47,401 bases of DNA from an uncultured Acidimicrobiales bacterium (GTDB lineage Bacteria > Actinomycetota > Acidimicrobiia > Acidimicrobiales > SHLQ01), in contig CALJDK010000061.1 of the NCBI GenBank assembly GCA_938023735.1, positions 1 to 47,401 of the forward strand. Reading direction: 5' to 3'. The notes beneath the pieces are model-generated. The model was not told the origin of the DNA. It made no database searches and saw only the letters and a program-made list of their open reading frames with translations. This document shows, in pieces, positions 1 to 8,498 of the stretch. A program made the position numbers and the translations under genes. Numbering within the stretch: position 1 is the first letter of the stretch; each line of letters starts with the position of its first letter.

Positions 1-2
1 TG

Positions 3-785
3 CCCGGCGTCGGCGAGAACATGCAGGACCACCTCGAGGTCTACGTGCAGTACTCGTGCAAAGAGCCCGTGTCGATGGCGCCCTATAACGCCACGTGGCG
101 CCGGCCGTTCATTGGCCTGCAATGGCTATTCCGCAAGGGCCCGGCATCGACGAGCCACTTCGAGGCTGGCGGGTTCATCCGAAGCAACGACAAGGTCGAG
201 TGGCCCAACCTCATGTTCCACTTTCTGCCAATTGCTATCCGGTACGACGGTTCGGTGCCCGAAGGCGGTCACGGCTATCAGGTGCACATTGGTCCGATGT
301 TCTCCAACAGCCGAGGCTCGGTGCGCATCAAGTCGGCCAACCATCGAGACAAACCCGAACTGCGATTCAACTATCTCTCGACGCCCGAAGACAAACAGGA
401 ATGGGTCGAAGCGGTGCAGCATGCCCGGAACATCCTCACCCAGCCGGCATTCGACAAGTACAACGACGGCGAACTGTCGCCTGGCCCCGAGGTGTCGACT
501 CCCGACGAGATTCTCGAGTGGGTGCGCAACGACGGCGAAACCGCACTGCACCCGTCATGCACGGCCAAGATGGGCACCGACGAGATGTCGGTTGTCGACC
601 CCAACACCATGGGTGTGCACGGCACCGAGAACCTGTGCGTGGTCGATGCATCGGTTATGCCAAGCGTCACCAACGGCAACATCTACGCCCCGGTCATGAT
701 GATCGCCGAACGCGCCGCCGACATTATCCTCGGCAACGACCTCCTAGAACCCGAACACGTCGACTGGCACAAGGCCACCCAGTAG
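3..785 (+). CDS. GMC-family oxidoreductase, choline-dehydrogenase-like (5' partial)
   Basis: FAD-dependent alcohol oxidoreductase of the glucose-methanol-choline family; only the C-terminal ~261 residues lie in the window and the FAD-binding N-terminus is off the left edge. The frame is already open before the ATG at 21 ([14 protein letters not shown], a conserved GMC stretch), so that ATG is not the start. The C-terminal domain carries the choline-dehydrogenase-like HPSCTAKMG segment with its His, and the closing [14 protein letters not shown] block ending in a MIAERAAD helix. Choline or another alcohol is the plausible substrate, but many paralogues have unknown substrates. A betaine-demethylation island lies 8 kb downstream, so a choline-to-betaine link is conceivable but not shown. 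The stop codon sits in a hairpin shared with the convergent acetyltransferase gene. Confidence 0.88.
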   Translation, partial: PGVGENMQDHLEVYVQYSCKEPVSMAPYNATWRRPFIGLQWLFRKGPASTSHFEAGGFIRSNDKVEWPNLMFHFLPIAIRYDGSVPEGGHGYQVHIGPMFSNSRGSVRIKSANHRDKPELRFNYLSTPEDKQEWVEAVQHARNILTQPAFDKYNDGELSPGPEVSTPDEILEWVRNDGETALHPSCTAKMGTDEMSVVDPNTMGVHGTENLCVVDASVMPSVTNGNIYAPVMMIAERAADIILGNDLLEPEHVDWHKATQ

Positions 786-815
786 CTGACACTGGTGTCA
801 GACACGAGTGTCAGC
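785..815. terminator. Hairpin between convergent genes, containing one stop codon and touching the other
   Basis: GCTGACAC at 785-792 pairs with GTGTCAGC at 808-815 (8 bp perfect), and a smaller TGTC/GACA pair lies in the loop. The + strand stop TAG ends at 785 and the minus strand stop TGA occupies 811-813, so the arms overlap the ends of both genes. No long T-run follows, so intrinsic termination is plausible but not certain. Confidence 0.45.
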
Positions 816-1521
816 TTTGGGGCTTGGTGGCTAGCGGCGACTTCTGGGTGCCGTCGGGGTTGAAGTTATCTGGGGCTAGCCAGGCTTGGAACGCGGTGTC
901 GACCGCTGGCCACTGGTCGTCGGTTAGTGCGTACCAGGCGGTGTCGCGGCTGCGGCCCTTGTAGTGGGTGGCCTTCCGGAAGGTTCCCTCGTAGGTGAAA
1001 CCCATGCGCTCGGCGGCGGTGCGCGATGGGGCGTTGAGGTCGTCGCACTTCCACTCGTAGCGCCGGTATCCCAGATCGAACGCATTCTTCATCAGCAGGT
1101 ACTGCGCTTCGGTCGATGCACGAGTTCGTTGCAGTTTGGGCGAGAAGGTGACACCGCCAACCTCGATACTTCCGGCGTGGGCCGCGATACGTAGGTACGA
1201 CAGGTACCCAACAACGTCGGTGTCGACCACCACGGCATAGGGCAGCCAATCGTCTCGCTCGTTGATGGCATCGATCGACTGGCCAAGTTCGGCGGCATCG
1301 AGAAATGGCCCCCAGGGCAGATAGGTCCACAACGAGTCTGGAGCGTGTTTGAACTCGTGGTACAGCGGCACCGCATGCTGGGCCCGGTGCAACGGCTCGA
1401 GGGTTACCGAGGAACCCACGAGCGCACGCCATGGTGGCTCCGACGGAGGTGTCCAACCGGCGAGGTCGGGCCCGATCGGTTGATCGAACTCGTTGGTGCG
1501 GGGCGCGGGCGTATTTGTCAC
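811..1521 (-). CDS. GNAT family N-acetyltransferase, RimJ/RimL type
   Basis: 236 residues. An N-terminal extension of about 35 residues precedes a RimJ/RimL-like acetyltransferase fold: a substrate segment with LWTYLPWGPF, a central VVGYLSYLRI strand, an IEVGGVTFSP strand, and the C-terminal CDDLNAPSRTAAERMGF..GTFRKATHYKGRSRDTAWY block typical of the 'acetyltransferase, ribosomal protein N-acetylase' group. Such enzymes use acetyl-CoA to modify an amine; the acceptor cannot be read from sequence. It is the last gene of a minus-strand run after the ECF sigma factor (2600-3148) and the fusion protein (1546-2607), with only 24 nt to the latter, so it is probably co-transcribed. Confidence 0.88.
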   Translation of the reverse strand: MTNTPAPRTNEFDQPIGPDLAGWTPPSEPPWRALVGSSVTLEPLHRAQHAVPLYHEFKHAPDSLWTYLPWGPFLDAAELGQSIDAINERDDWLPYAVVVDTDVVGYLSYLRIAAHAGSIEVGGVTFSPKLQRTRASTEAQYLLMKNAFDLGYRRYEWKCDDLNAPSRTAAERMGFTYEGTFRKATHYKGRSRDTAWYALTDDQWPAVDTAFQAWLAPDNFNPDGTQKSPLATKPQS

Positions 1522-1545
1522 CCGGCAAGGGTATCGAGGTCTCCC

Positions 1546-2607
1546 TTAGTTTTCGGTGCCTGTCTCGGGACCTGAAATGCTCCAGCGGTGACCCCACGGG
1601 TCGACAAACCAGCCGATCCGAAAGCCGTGCTGATCTGCAGGCGCCCGCTCGGTGGTAGCGCCGGCGGCAAGTGCGTGTTCGAACACCGCGTCGCAATCGT
1701 CGACGTTAAGAACCAACGCCATCGATGTTGGACCGCCATGACCGTCCGGGTGCACCAGGTTCATTTCCGGGAAGTCGTCGGCGAGAAAGACGGTTTGCTG
1801 GCGGATCGAGAGTTCGGCATGGCCGACACGACCATCGTCCATCTCGAAGAGTTCGCCCTGCTGTTCGGCGCCAAAGACCTCGGAGTAGAAGTCGATGGCG
1901 GCCCGCGCATCGCCGACCGTGAGGTAGGGGATCAAGACAGGTTGTTCGGATGCATCTTCAGGCACGGTGGTTCCTTCCGGAGGTTCGCTGGGTTCGGGAC
2001 GAGGTTTTGTAAGCGGCCAGCCTTCGTCGGACGGGCCGTGGTCGCGGAGGTTTTGGAGACGTCGTAGTGCATCGTCGAGGGTCGGGATGGTGCCAGCCGG
2101 TACCCACCAGGCCACGGTCATCGGCTCGGGCGGATGATCGAACCAGTCGGCTCGTCGGCGCAGGTACGAAACATGGTCGGTGCGGTACATGTAGTCGCGC
2201 AGAGCATCGAAGGACTCCCAAACCGAAAGGTTCGACGCCATGTTTGGATCGGTGGCGCCCGGTACCTCGACGTAGCTCGAGGGGCCGCCATCGTCGTCGG
2301 TCATCCGCCACACAAAGCCCGGAGCGTTGTCGGCCAGCGCATTGATGCGATCGAGTGCGTTGACGAACTCGGACATTTCAGGAGAATCCAGCGGGGCTTT
2401 GAACAGGCCGAGATTAAGTTCGGCGAGATGCCAGCGGCTGGTAGCTCGCCGAGTCGGGTTGGCCGAGGTTTCTCGATCGATTCGGGCCTCGATAGCGTCG
2501 ACTCGGGTGCGGAGTCGGCGGGCGAACTCGGGATCTGGCGCGTCGGTCGTGGCGGCGAGCTCGTTGTCCTGAAGCTGCTGAAGTGGATGTTCGAGTGGGT
2601 CAGTCAT
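1546..2607 (-). CDS. Three-part fusion: anti-sigma-like N-terminus, DUF3291 domain, glyoxalase/VOC domain
   Basis: 353 residues from an ATG that overlaps the sigma factor stop (ATGACTGA, 8 nt), which fixes the start by translational coupling; the open frame extends further upstream but inside the sigma gene. Residues ~1-50 contain PDPEFARRLRTRV, a short segment often seen at the start of proteins encoded next to actinobacterial ECF sigma factors. Residues ~60-200 match DUF3291 (HLAELNLGLFKAPLDSPEM, then WESFDALRDYMYRTDHVSYL). Residues ~225-353 are a PhnB-like VOC domain (PYLTVGDARAAIDFYSEVFG through FVDPWGHRWSIS). No reaction can be assigned. The context suggests a sigma-factor partner or a sensor of a small molecule; that role is inference. 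Confidence 0.82.
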   Translation of the reverse strand: MTDPLEHPLQQLQDNELAATTDAPDPEFARRLRTRVDAIEARIDRETSANPTRRATSRWHLAELNLGLFKAPLDSPEMSEFVNALDRINALADNAPGFVWRMTDDDGGPSSYVEVPGATDPNMASNLSVWESFDALRDYMYRTDHVSYLRRRADWFDHPPEPMTVAWWVPAGTIPTLDDALRRLQNLRDHGPSDEGWPLTKPRPEPSEPPEGTTVPEDASEQPVLIPYLTVGDARAAIDFYSEVFGAEQQGELFEMDDGRVGHAELSIRQQTVFLADDFPEMNLVHPDGHGGPTSMALVLNVDDCDAVFEHALAAGATTERAPADQHGFRIGWFVDPWGHRWSISGPETGTEN

Positions 2608-3148
2608 GGTGGCCTCCCGTCTCTTCGTAGTGGTCTCTGAAGGCTGATCGGGCCCGGACGAGTAGGCTTTCTGTGCTTCGAACGCTCCGGTTGAGCAGCG
2701 CTGCGCACTCGCTGACCGGGAGATCATCGAGATAGCGGAGCGTGAGTGCAGAGCGGTAGTGCGCGGGAAGTGCAGCAAGCACCGATCGTGCGCGGACCCG
2801 GTCGAGTACGACGTCCCACGGGTCGGGCGCTAGTGAGCCGCTCTCGGTCCTACCCCCTTCGAGCAGCTTGAGCGACCGATTCGCCAATGCCTCCCGTCGC
2901 CAATGGTCGATGAGTTTGTGGCGAGCCACGGTGATGAGCCAGCCGGTCGTAAGTAGTGGCGGATTCTCGGCGGCAAGGGTTCGGGCTGCCGTGACAAAGG
3001 CGGCCGAGGTCAGCTCTTCGGCAAGCTCGACCGAACCACATCGAGCCCGCAGGTAGCGATAGACGTCGGGCAGCGCTTCGTCGTAGAGCTCGGACAACCG
3101 GGGGCTGTCCCCGTTGGAACGAGGGTTAGCGGCGTGCATACAACTCAC
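2600..3148 (-). CDS. ECF-type RNA polymerase sigma factor
   Basis: 182 residues, starting at GTG 3148 (an in-frame ATG at 3139 is an alternative). Region 2 is at ~20-85 (LYDEALPDVYRYLRARCGSVELAEELTSAAFVTAARTL, then the WLITVARHKLIDHWRRE recognition helix). Region 4 is at ~115-175 (VLAALPAHYRSALTLRYLDDLPVSECAALL followed by SVRSTESLLVRARSAFRDHY). No region 3 lies between them, as expected of the ECF group. It directs RNA polymerase to its own promoter set, probably including this operon. No separate zinc-finger anti-sigma gene is present; the overlapping downstream fusion protein is the likely partner. It is the first gene of a three-gene minus-strand operon. Confidence 0.92.
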   Translation of the reverse strand: MSCMHAANPRSNGDSPRLSELYDEALPDVYRYLRARCGSVELAEELTSAAFVTAARTLAAENPPLLTTGWLITVARHKLIDHWRREALANRSLKLLEGGRTESGSLAPDPWDVVLDRVRARSVLAALPAHYRSALTLRYLDDLPVSECAALLNRSVRSTESLLVRARSAFRDHYEETGGHHD

Positions 3149-3204
3149 TCAACGAACGAGCACGCAGTTCTCCGTCGCGATCTCGACAGATTTTCTGGGA
3201 ATTG

Positions 3205-4011
3205 CTAGTCGGAGTAGACGGCGGGCCGCTTTTCGAAGAATGCGGTGACCGCTTCGGTCTGGTTTGGGGTGCCGATGATCGATCCGATGACCCGGCGTTC
3301 TTCGGCAAAGCCGGTGGCCCAGTCCTGTTCGGACGCCAGGTTGATGAGGTGTTTTGCGCCTCGGATGGCGTGCGGGTTCTTGCTGGCGATCTCGGCTGCC
3401 AGCTCGAGCGCAGCGGCACGCGGGTCGTCGGCGACCTTGGTGGCGAGCCCGATCTGGACGGCTTCAGTTCCGCTGACTTCCCGGCCCGTCCACGTGAGTT
3501 CTTTGGCCACGTCGACGCCAACCAGGCGGGGGAGCAGCTGCGTAGCAGTCATGTCGGGGCTGAGCCCCCAGCGGATTTCGAGCACCGACAGGCGAGCGTC
3601 GGGCGCCACGATACGAATATCGGCACCGAGCGCAACCTGAAGTCCACCGCCGAAGGCCACGCCGTGAACCGCTGCGATGACGGGAACCTGAAGTTCCTGC
3701 CAGACCCAGCTCACGTGTTGGGCCCGGTGGGTGATGCGGTCCTCATCGACCTGTCCGATCGAGCCGGTTCCGCCCCCGCCATCGTCGTTGCCGGCCATCG
3801 CCTGAAATCCCGAGAAATCGAGTCCGGCGCAGAATGCCCGGCCTTCAGCCGAGACGACCACGGCCCGCACGCTTGACTCGGACTTCAGCCGTTCGCCCGC
3901 TTCGATGATGGCGTCGAACATGGGGCCGTCGAGGGCGTTCATTTTGTCGGCGCGATTCAGCCGAACCTCGGCGATGCCATCGTTGATTTCAACTTGCACA
4001 CGGTCGCTCAT
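3205..4011 (-). CDS. Enoyl-CoA hydratase/isomerase family protein (crotonase)
   Basis: 268 residues, normal length for a single-domain crotonase. It shows the RLNRADKMNALDGPMF opening, the first oxyanion-hole segment GRAFCAGLDFSGF at ~57-70 and the second HGVAFGGGLQVALGADIRI at ~115-133. The position that carries a catalytic Glu in classic hydratases lies in the LSVLEIRWGLSPDM segment. An acidic/Gly-rich insert (AGNDDGGGGTGSIGQVDED) follows the first loop. It probably hydrates or isomerises an enoyl-CoA in fatty-acid or amino-acid breakdown; the exact substrate is unknown. It faces the DinB-like gene across 179 bp (4012-4190) that should hold divergent promoters; I see no clear operator there. 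Confidence 0.9.
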   Translation of the reverse strand: MSDRVQVEINDGIAEVRLNRADKMNALDGPMFDAIIEAGERLKSESSVRAVVVSAEGRAFCAGLDFSGFQAMAGNDDGGGGTGSIGQVDEDRITHRAQHVSWVWQELQVPVIAAVHGVAFGGGLQVALGADIRIVAPDARLSVLEIRWGLSPDMTATQLLPRLVGVDVAKELTWTGREVSGTEAVQIGLATKVADDPRAAALELAAEIASKNPHAIRGAKHLINLASEQDWATGFAEERRVIGSIIGTPNQTEAVTAFFEKRPAVYSD

Positions 4012-4190
4012 GGGTTTCCACCTTCGGGAGAGTTTTCGATGTTGCCCTCGATGATGGTCGGGTGCAGCGACCGCACCAAATCTTGGGGAAAATTCTGACG
4101 GGTGGGGCCGAGTCTTGGTCTCGACGAACCGCTCTCACGCTGCGGGAGCAACGTTGCCGTTTGGCCAGTTCATGAACCATTGTGTGACCC

Positions 4191-4664
4191 ATGTCTGCGG
4201 GAACACTTCCAACCACTGACCTTCTCATCTTCTGCCATCGAACCATCGACGGGATGACTCGGGCGATCGCCTGGCTCGACGACGAGTTGGCCAACACCCA
4301 ACCGGACCTGCCGAATGCCAACACTCCGGCTCAGATCGTGGTGCACGCTCTCGGCGCCTGTGAGTGGTGGATTCGGGGTGTCGTGTGTGGTGACGAGTTC
4401 GCTCGCAACCGTGACGCCGAGTTCGAGACCACCGCCACCACCAGCGAGCTCCAGGCAAGGTGCGCAGCCACGAAAGCGCTGCTCACCGAGCTCACACCGC
4501 GTGTTGCGGCCGCCACCCAGGTGCACTTCAACCCGGTGACGCGGATTCCGTTGGGACAGCCATGGACGGTCGGCCTGGCCCTTGTGCACGCCTATGAGGA
4601 GTTGGCGCAACACCTCGGCCACCTGGAGATCACGGTCGATCTTTTGTTAGCGGCCCGGGCGTAG
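4191..4664 (+). CDS. DinB-like/DUF664 family protein
   Basis: 157 residues. It looks like the four-helix DinB/YfiT/DUF664 fold: a first helix (TIDGMTRAIAWLDDELAN), HALGACEWWIRGVV carrying the first conserved His, a central helix, and the closing HAYEELAQHLGHLEITVDLLL with further His residues in the usual metal-ligand positions. Many relatives are thiol-dependent transferases or mycothiol-dependent maleylpyruvate isomerase-like proteins; no specific activity is claimed. The ORF starts at ATG 4191. The next gene begins 12 nt after its stop in the same direction, so they probably form a two-gene unit with the MFS transporter. Confidence 0.8.
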   Translation: MSAGTLPTTDLLIFCHRTIDGMTRAIAWLDDELANTQPDLPNANTPAQIVVHALGACEWWIRGVVCGDEFARNRDAEFETTATTSELQARCAATKALLTELTPRVAAATQVHFNPVTRIPLGQPWTVGLALVHAYEELAQHLGHLEITVDLLLAARA

Positions 4665-4676
4665 TCGGCCGGTTTC

Positions 4677-5879
4677 GTGACTCTGGCCGACGGCGGCAAA
4701 CCGCCCTCATCGGCCCACGAGGGCTCGCTTCAGTCGCTTCGCCCCGAGGTTCGGCGGGCGCTGCCATGGGTGGTGCTTCTGCGGCTGGTTTGCAACACAG
4801 GAATCAGAATGACGTACTCGTTCCTGCCGGCCTTTGCCCGAGGGGCGCAGGTGTCGGAACGAACGATGAGCTGGGTGCTCAGCGCTCGCGACCTCACAGC
4901 GCTCTCGGCTCCCCTGGCGGGCCGGGCCGCTGACCGGGTTGGCACCGGGCGGGTCATGGCGTTCGCCGGGGTTGGTGCCGCCGCTGGTCTCGCGCTGTCG
5001 GCCACAGGTCCCACCGGCCTCATCGTGGGCTTGGTCGTTGTAGGAGTTTGTGTCGTTGCGTACAACGTGGCCATCCAGGTGTGGGTCGGTCATGCCGTGG
5101 CGTACCAACGGCGAGCCCGGGTATCGGGTTTGGTGGAGCTGTCGTGGGGAGGCGCCGCGCTTATTGGGGTTCCTACCATGGGCCTTCTCATCGATGCGTT
5201 TGGCTGGCGTGCCGCGCCAGCGTTTCTTGCGGTGCTGGCGCTGCCGCTGAGCTTGTTCTTGTCCCGCCTTGACGCATCGATATCGGCAACGGATCCGACC
5301 GAAGCAGCGAAGCCCACCATGAGCCGTGCCGCTGTTGGTGGGCTTGCCGTCAATACGGTGCTGGCCATTTCGGCGCAGTTCATCTTTCTGACCCATGGCA
5401 TTTGGCTCGAAGACACCTATGGTCTCAGTACCGCCCAGGTGGGTGGCGTGGTGTTCGCCGCCGCCGTGATGGAGGTCGTCGCAACCCTGGGCACGGCCCG
5501 AATGACCGACATCGTTGGCAAACGGCGCGCCATCGTTGCCGGCACACTGCTCATGGCCCTTGGCTTGATCGCACTCGGGTTTGCGCCCGATGCCCCGTTG
5601 GTTGCGGCGGTCGTCCTGCTGAGTCTGGTGTTTCTGGGTTTTGAGTTTGCGATCGTGTCGGCGATCCCGCTCATCGCCGAACTCGATCCCAAAGCTCGCG
5701 CCGCGATGGTGGCTCGAGCCACCGCACTCTCCACGGTGTTCCGTGCCGTCGTCTCGTTGTTTGCGGTGGCCGCGTATGACGCCATTGGATTTGGCCCGCT
5801 CATGATGATCGCTGGCGGGTTTGCGGTGTTGGCGATCCTTCTGGCCGGCTTCGTAATGGAAGAGCCTGGAAACTCCTAA
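4677..5879 (+). CDS. MFS transporter
   Basis: 400 residues from a GTG 12 nt after the upstream stop. About 12 hydrophobic helices are visible, with the MFS loop 2-3 motif as LAGRAADRVGTGRVMAF near residue 80 and a weaker counterpart ARMTDIVGKRRAIVAG in the second half, consistent with the duplicated MFS fold. The cytoplasmic N-terminus has basic patches (LRPEVRRALPW). The substrate is unknown; the drug/metabolite efflux type is the closest general match. Likely co-transcribed with the DinB-like gene. Confidence 0.9.
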   Translation: MTLADGGKPPSSAHEGSLQSLRPEVRRALPWVVLLRLVCNTGIRMTYSFLPAFARGAQVSERTMSWVLSARDLTALSAPLAGRAADRVGTGRVMAFAGVGAAAGLALSATGPTGLIVGLVVVGVCVVAYNVAIQVWVGHAVAYQRRARVSGLVELSWGGAALIGVPTMGLLIDAFGWRAAPAFLAVLALPLSLFLSRLDASISATDPTEAAKPTMSRAAVGGLAVNTVLAISAQFIFLTHGIWLEDTYGLSTAQVGGVVFAAAVMEVVATLGTARMTDIVGKRRAIVAGTLLMALGLIALGFAPDAPLVAAVVLLSLVFLGFEFAIVSAIPLIAELDPKARAAMVARATALSTVFRAVVSLFAVAAYDAIGFGPLMMIAGGFAVLAILLAGFVMEEPGNS

Positions 5880-5922
5880 TCGGCAAGCAACCGCAAGCCC
5901 AAGAGCACCGGGACCATCGCAC

Positions 5923-6843
5923 CTAGAACGGCGACGGCGCGTCCTTGGCGAGCCCCAGCGCTTCTCGAACGTCGTCGAGCGAAGCATCACCGTCGAGGTA
6001 TGACATCACAACGTCGGGGAGTGCCGTTCGAGGCCAGCGCGGGTCGTCGAGAAGGTGACATTGGCTCTCGATGCTGCCGTCGTCGCTGAACTGGAACGTT
6101 CGATACCCGGGCGGCAACAACGTGCCGTTGGCGTAATCGAGGTTGATGGTGAACGCCGGACACACGTACACGGGCACACCTTCGAGGTCGGCCACGATGT
6201 CAGCGTGCACGTGGCCAGCCGCAACCCCTTTGAGCTTGGGGTGCCGGGCGACGATGTCGGCGAAGTCGTCGTGGTACTCCTGCGACATGTACTGGGCGAG
6301 CGGCCCGGTCATCGCGGGAGGATGATGAACCCAGATAAAGACATGCTCGGCGTCGGTATCGGTGATCATTTCGTCGATCCAGGCAACCTCGCGGGCCCCG
6401 AACTCGCCGAGTCCTTCGATGCGTTGGTCGGTGTCGACCAATCGACCCAGGTCGTCTTCGTCCCGGCCGAAACGGTTGGAGTCAGCCAGTAGGAACAACC
6501 ACGGGCCCAGACGGATGGTTCGCTGCAGAGAGATGCCCGGGGTGGGTAGCCGGGACTCAAACGGAACCTGATAGTCGTGGTTGCCGGGGACCACCGCCAC
6601 CGGAACCGGGATATGGCTCAGATGTTGCTGGGACTTGAGGTACTCGTCGGCCCAGCCATGATCGGCAATATCACCGGTGCACACGGCAAGGTCGGCGTTG
6701 GCCGCGGTGCCGTTATCGCCAAAGCAGTGGTGGTATATCGTTTCCCACGCATCGTCGGTGTCGTAGCCAAATCCACCGTGACTTCGCTCGCCGCTGGTGG
6801 AAAAATGAAGATCGGAGTACTGGACCACGCGAAGCATCGCCAC
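5923..6843 (-). CDS. Calcineurin-like metallophosphoesterase, CpdA-like
   Basis: 306 residues. All classic di-metal phosphoesterase motifs are present in order: D11 and H13 (YSDLHFS), D58 (CTGDIADHG), N88 and H89 (PGNHD), H173/H174 (WVHHPP), and H211 with H213 (GHVHAD). This is the arrangement of CpdA-type cyclic nucleotide phosphodiesterases (class III), but the substrate could be another phosphodiester. No signal peptide is seen, so it should be cytoplasmic. The C-terminal ~70 residues hold a second small domain (SYLDGDASLDDVREALGLAKD). It converges with the MFS gene. Confidence 0.9.
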   Translation of the reverse strand: MAMLRVVQYSDLHFSTSGERSHGGFGYDTDDAWETIYHHCFGDNGTAANADLAVCTGDIADHGWADEYLKSQQHLSHIPVPVAVVPGNHDYQVPFESRLPTPGISLQRTIRLGPWLFLLADSNRFGRDEDDLGRLVDTDQRIEGLGEFGAREVAWIDEMITDTDAEHVFIWVHHPPAMTGPLAQYMSQEYHDDFADIVARHPKLKGVAAGHVHADIVADLEGVPVYVCPAFTINLDYANGTLLPPGYRTFQFSDDGSIESQCHLLDDPRWPRTALPDVVMSYLDGDASLDDVREALGLAKDAPSPF

Positions 6844-6881
6844 AAACTAGCTGCCGGCTGAGGCTGCGGTATTCAGCATGA

Positions 6882-7673
6882 TCAGTGCGAGCTGAGGAGC
6901 TTCCCGAATTCCGGGAACTGATCGTCGATGCCACCGCTTCGCAACAGATGCCAGGTGAAGGCGGTGTTGCTTGACACGACGGGTACGCCCAATTCGTCTT
7001 CGAGTCGCTGCACGTGATCGAACAGTCGAATACTGGTGCAGCTGATGAACACGGCGTCGGCGTCGGCCTGGGCAAGCACGGTGGCTGCGCCTGTTGCCAC
7101 CGAGTCGGCCGAGACCCGGGCGACGACCAGGTCATCCTCGATCAGGAACGAACCGAACGCCGGCACTTCGAACCCGTCGGCCTCGAATCGTTCGATGACC
7201 GGAAGCGTCACCGCTTCGGAGTACGGGGTGACGATGGCGATTTTGTGAGCGTTGAGTGCGCGGAACGCGTGCACGGCGGCGCGCACAGGATTGGTAACGC
7301 TGACCCCGGGGTGGGCGGTGTGAATCGCTTCGGCTACCGCGTCGTCGCCCATGAGCGTTGACGCCGAGGTGCAGCCGTACCCGATGGCCGAGAACCCGAA
7401 CTCAGAGGGCAACAACCCGGCAGCCTCGGGCAGGCGGGCCTTCATAGCCATCAGCGTGTGGCTGTCGACGTGGGTCTCGTTGAAGATTCGACTGTGATGC
7501 AGCGCAACGCCAGGAAGCGGGAGTTGGCGAATCTCGTTTTCGAGCGTGCGGTCTGACGCCAACACCACCATTCCGAGGGTGGCCCGAGAACCAAAGCCCT
7601 CGTCGGTTGTAAATGGCAGCGTGACAGGTGAGCGCTGGGTTGGAGTGGAAGACACAGGCGACACAGGACTCAT
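6882..7673 (-). CDS. Aspartate/glutamate racemase superfamily, maleate isomerase/arylmalonate decarboxylase-like
   Basis: About 263 residues from ATG 7673; an earlier ATG at 7775 would overlap the divergent crotonase and lacks family support. Two catalytic-type cysteines sit in the expected places: C101 in IGYGCTSAS and C212 in ISCTSIR. This two-Cys arrangement is that of maleate cis-trans isomerases and the EutA/arylmalonate-decarboxylase group, which isomerise or decarboxylate dicarboxylates. No ectoine genes are nearby, so a EutA role is not supported. It is divergent from the crotonase at 7708 with only 34 nt between the start codons, suggesting shared control. Confidence 0.85.
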   Translation of the reverse strand: MSPVSPVSSTPTQRSPVTLPFTTDEGFGSRATLGMVVLASDRTLENEIRQLPLPGVALHHSRIFNETHVDSHTLMAMKARLPEAAGLLPSEFGFSAIGYGCTSASTLMGDDAVAEAIHTAHPGVSVTNPVRAAVHAFRALNAHKIAIVTPYSEAVTLPVIERFEADGFEVPAFGSFLIEDDLVVARVSADSVATGAATVLAQADADAVFISCTSIRLFDHVQRLEDELGVPVVSSNTAFTWHLLRSGGIDDQFPEFGKLLSSH

Positions 7674-7707
7674 GCCCACAAGATACACCCGGCTACGATC
7701 CCCAACC

Positions 7708-8376
7708 ATGATCGATCTACGCCGCGAAGGCGATGTTTTTGTACTGCATATGAGCAACGGTGAAAACCGTTTCAACGACGAGTCGGTGCGAGCGATTCAC
7801 GCGGCGCTCGATGAGGTTGCAGCAGCTGATGGGCCAAAGGCGCTGCTCACGGTGGGCGAGGGGAAGTTCTACTCAAACGGCCTTGACCTTGACTGGATGC
7901 AGAACCAAGACGCAGCCGATGTTGCGAGGTTCTTGGAGGCCGTGCACGCGATCCTGGGCCGCATCCTGTTCAACGAAGCTCCTACGGCGGCAGCCATCAA
8001 TGGTCACGCGTTTGCGGGGGGGTCGATGATGGCCGCCGTTCACGATTACCGGGTGATGCGAGAAGATCGAGGGTACTTCTGCGTGCCCGAAGTCGATCTC
8101 GGCCTCCCGCTGTCGCCGGGCATGAGCGCAGCGCTCCAAGCTCGAATCCCTGCACCTGCCCTGCATCAGGCTGTTGTAACCGGGAAGCGGTGGGGTGCAC
8201 CCGAGCTGCTCGACAGCCAGATGATCGAGGCCACTGCGGCCGAGCAGGACGTCTTTGCCGCCACTCTGGAGTGGGCCCAGGGTCAGGTCCACCATGCGGG
8301 CGACACGCTGGCAGTGATGAAGCGCGGACTCTACGGTCATGCGTTCGAGACGCTGCCAACCGAATCGCCCTTCTAG
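7708..8376 (+). CDS. Enoyl-CoA hydratase/delta-isomerase-like crotonase
   Basis: 222 residues from ATG 7708. The open frame runs upstream over the divergent gene, but family similarity begins at MIDLRREGDVFVLHM. It has the short crotonase form with GKFYSNGLDLDWM at ~53-66 and NGHAFAGGSMMAAVHDYRVM at ~98-117, and PEVDLGLPLSPGM at ~127-140. The SNGLDLDW phrase resembles eukaryote-type enoyl-CoA delta-isomerases (ECI), which shift double bonds in unsaturated fatty acyl-CoAs. It ends before a strong bidirectional hairpin. Confidence 0.87.
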   Translation: MIDLRREGDVFVLHMSNGENRFNDESVRAIHAALDEVAAADGPKALLTVGEGKFYSNGLDLDWMQNQDAADVARFLEAVHAILGRILFNEAPTAAAINGHAFAGGSMMAAVHDYRVMREDRGYFCVPEVDLGLPLSPGMSAALQARIPAPALHQAVVTGKRWGAPELLDSQMIEATAAEQDVFAATLEWAQGQVHHAGDTLAVMKRGLYGHAFETLPTESPF

Positions 8377-8435
8377 ACCGGCTTCTCTGCTTCTTCTTCC
8401 CCCTTTTCTTCTTCGCGGTCACGAAAACGACGAAA

Positions 8436-8456
8436 GCTCGGGCTGCTAGCCCGAGC
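8436..8456. terminator. Bidirectional intrinsic terminator
   Basis: A perfect 9-bp stem, GCTCGGGCT at 8436-8444 and AGCCCGAGC at 8448-8456, with a GCT loop. A pyrimidine-rich tract follows on the + side and T-rich sequence follows on the minus side. It lies between the convergent crotonase and the small antitoxin-like gene, as a shared terminator should. Confidence 0.8.
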
Positions 8457-8498
8457 CTTCGTTTCTTCGATGTTGTCGGCCGAAGCCGAAACCAAGTG

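Noticed and set aside
4707-5990. Long minus-strand open frame opposite the MFS gene (427 codons)
   Set aside because: Composition is His/Arg/Gly-rich and non-family-like; it is the antisense shadow of a high-GC coding gene with clear MFS motifs on the + strand.
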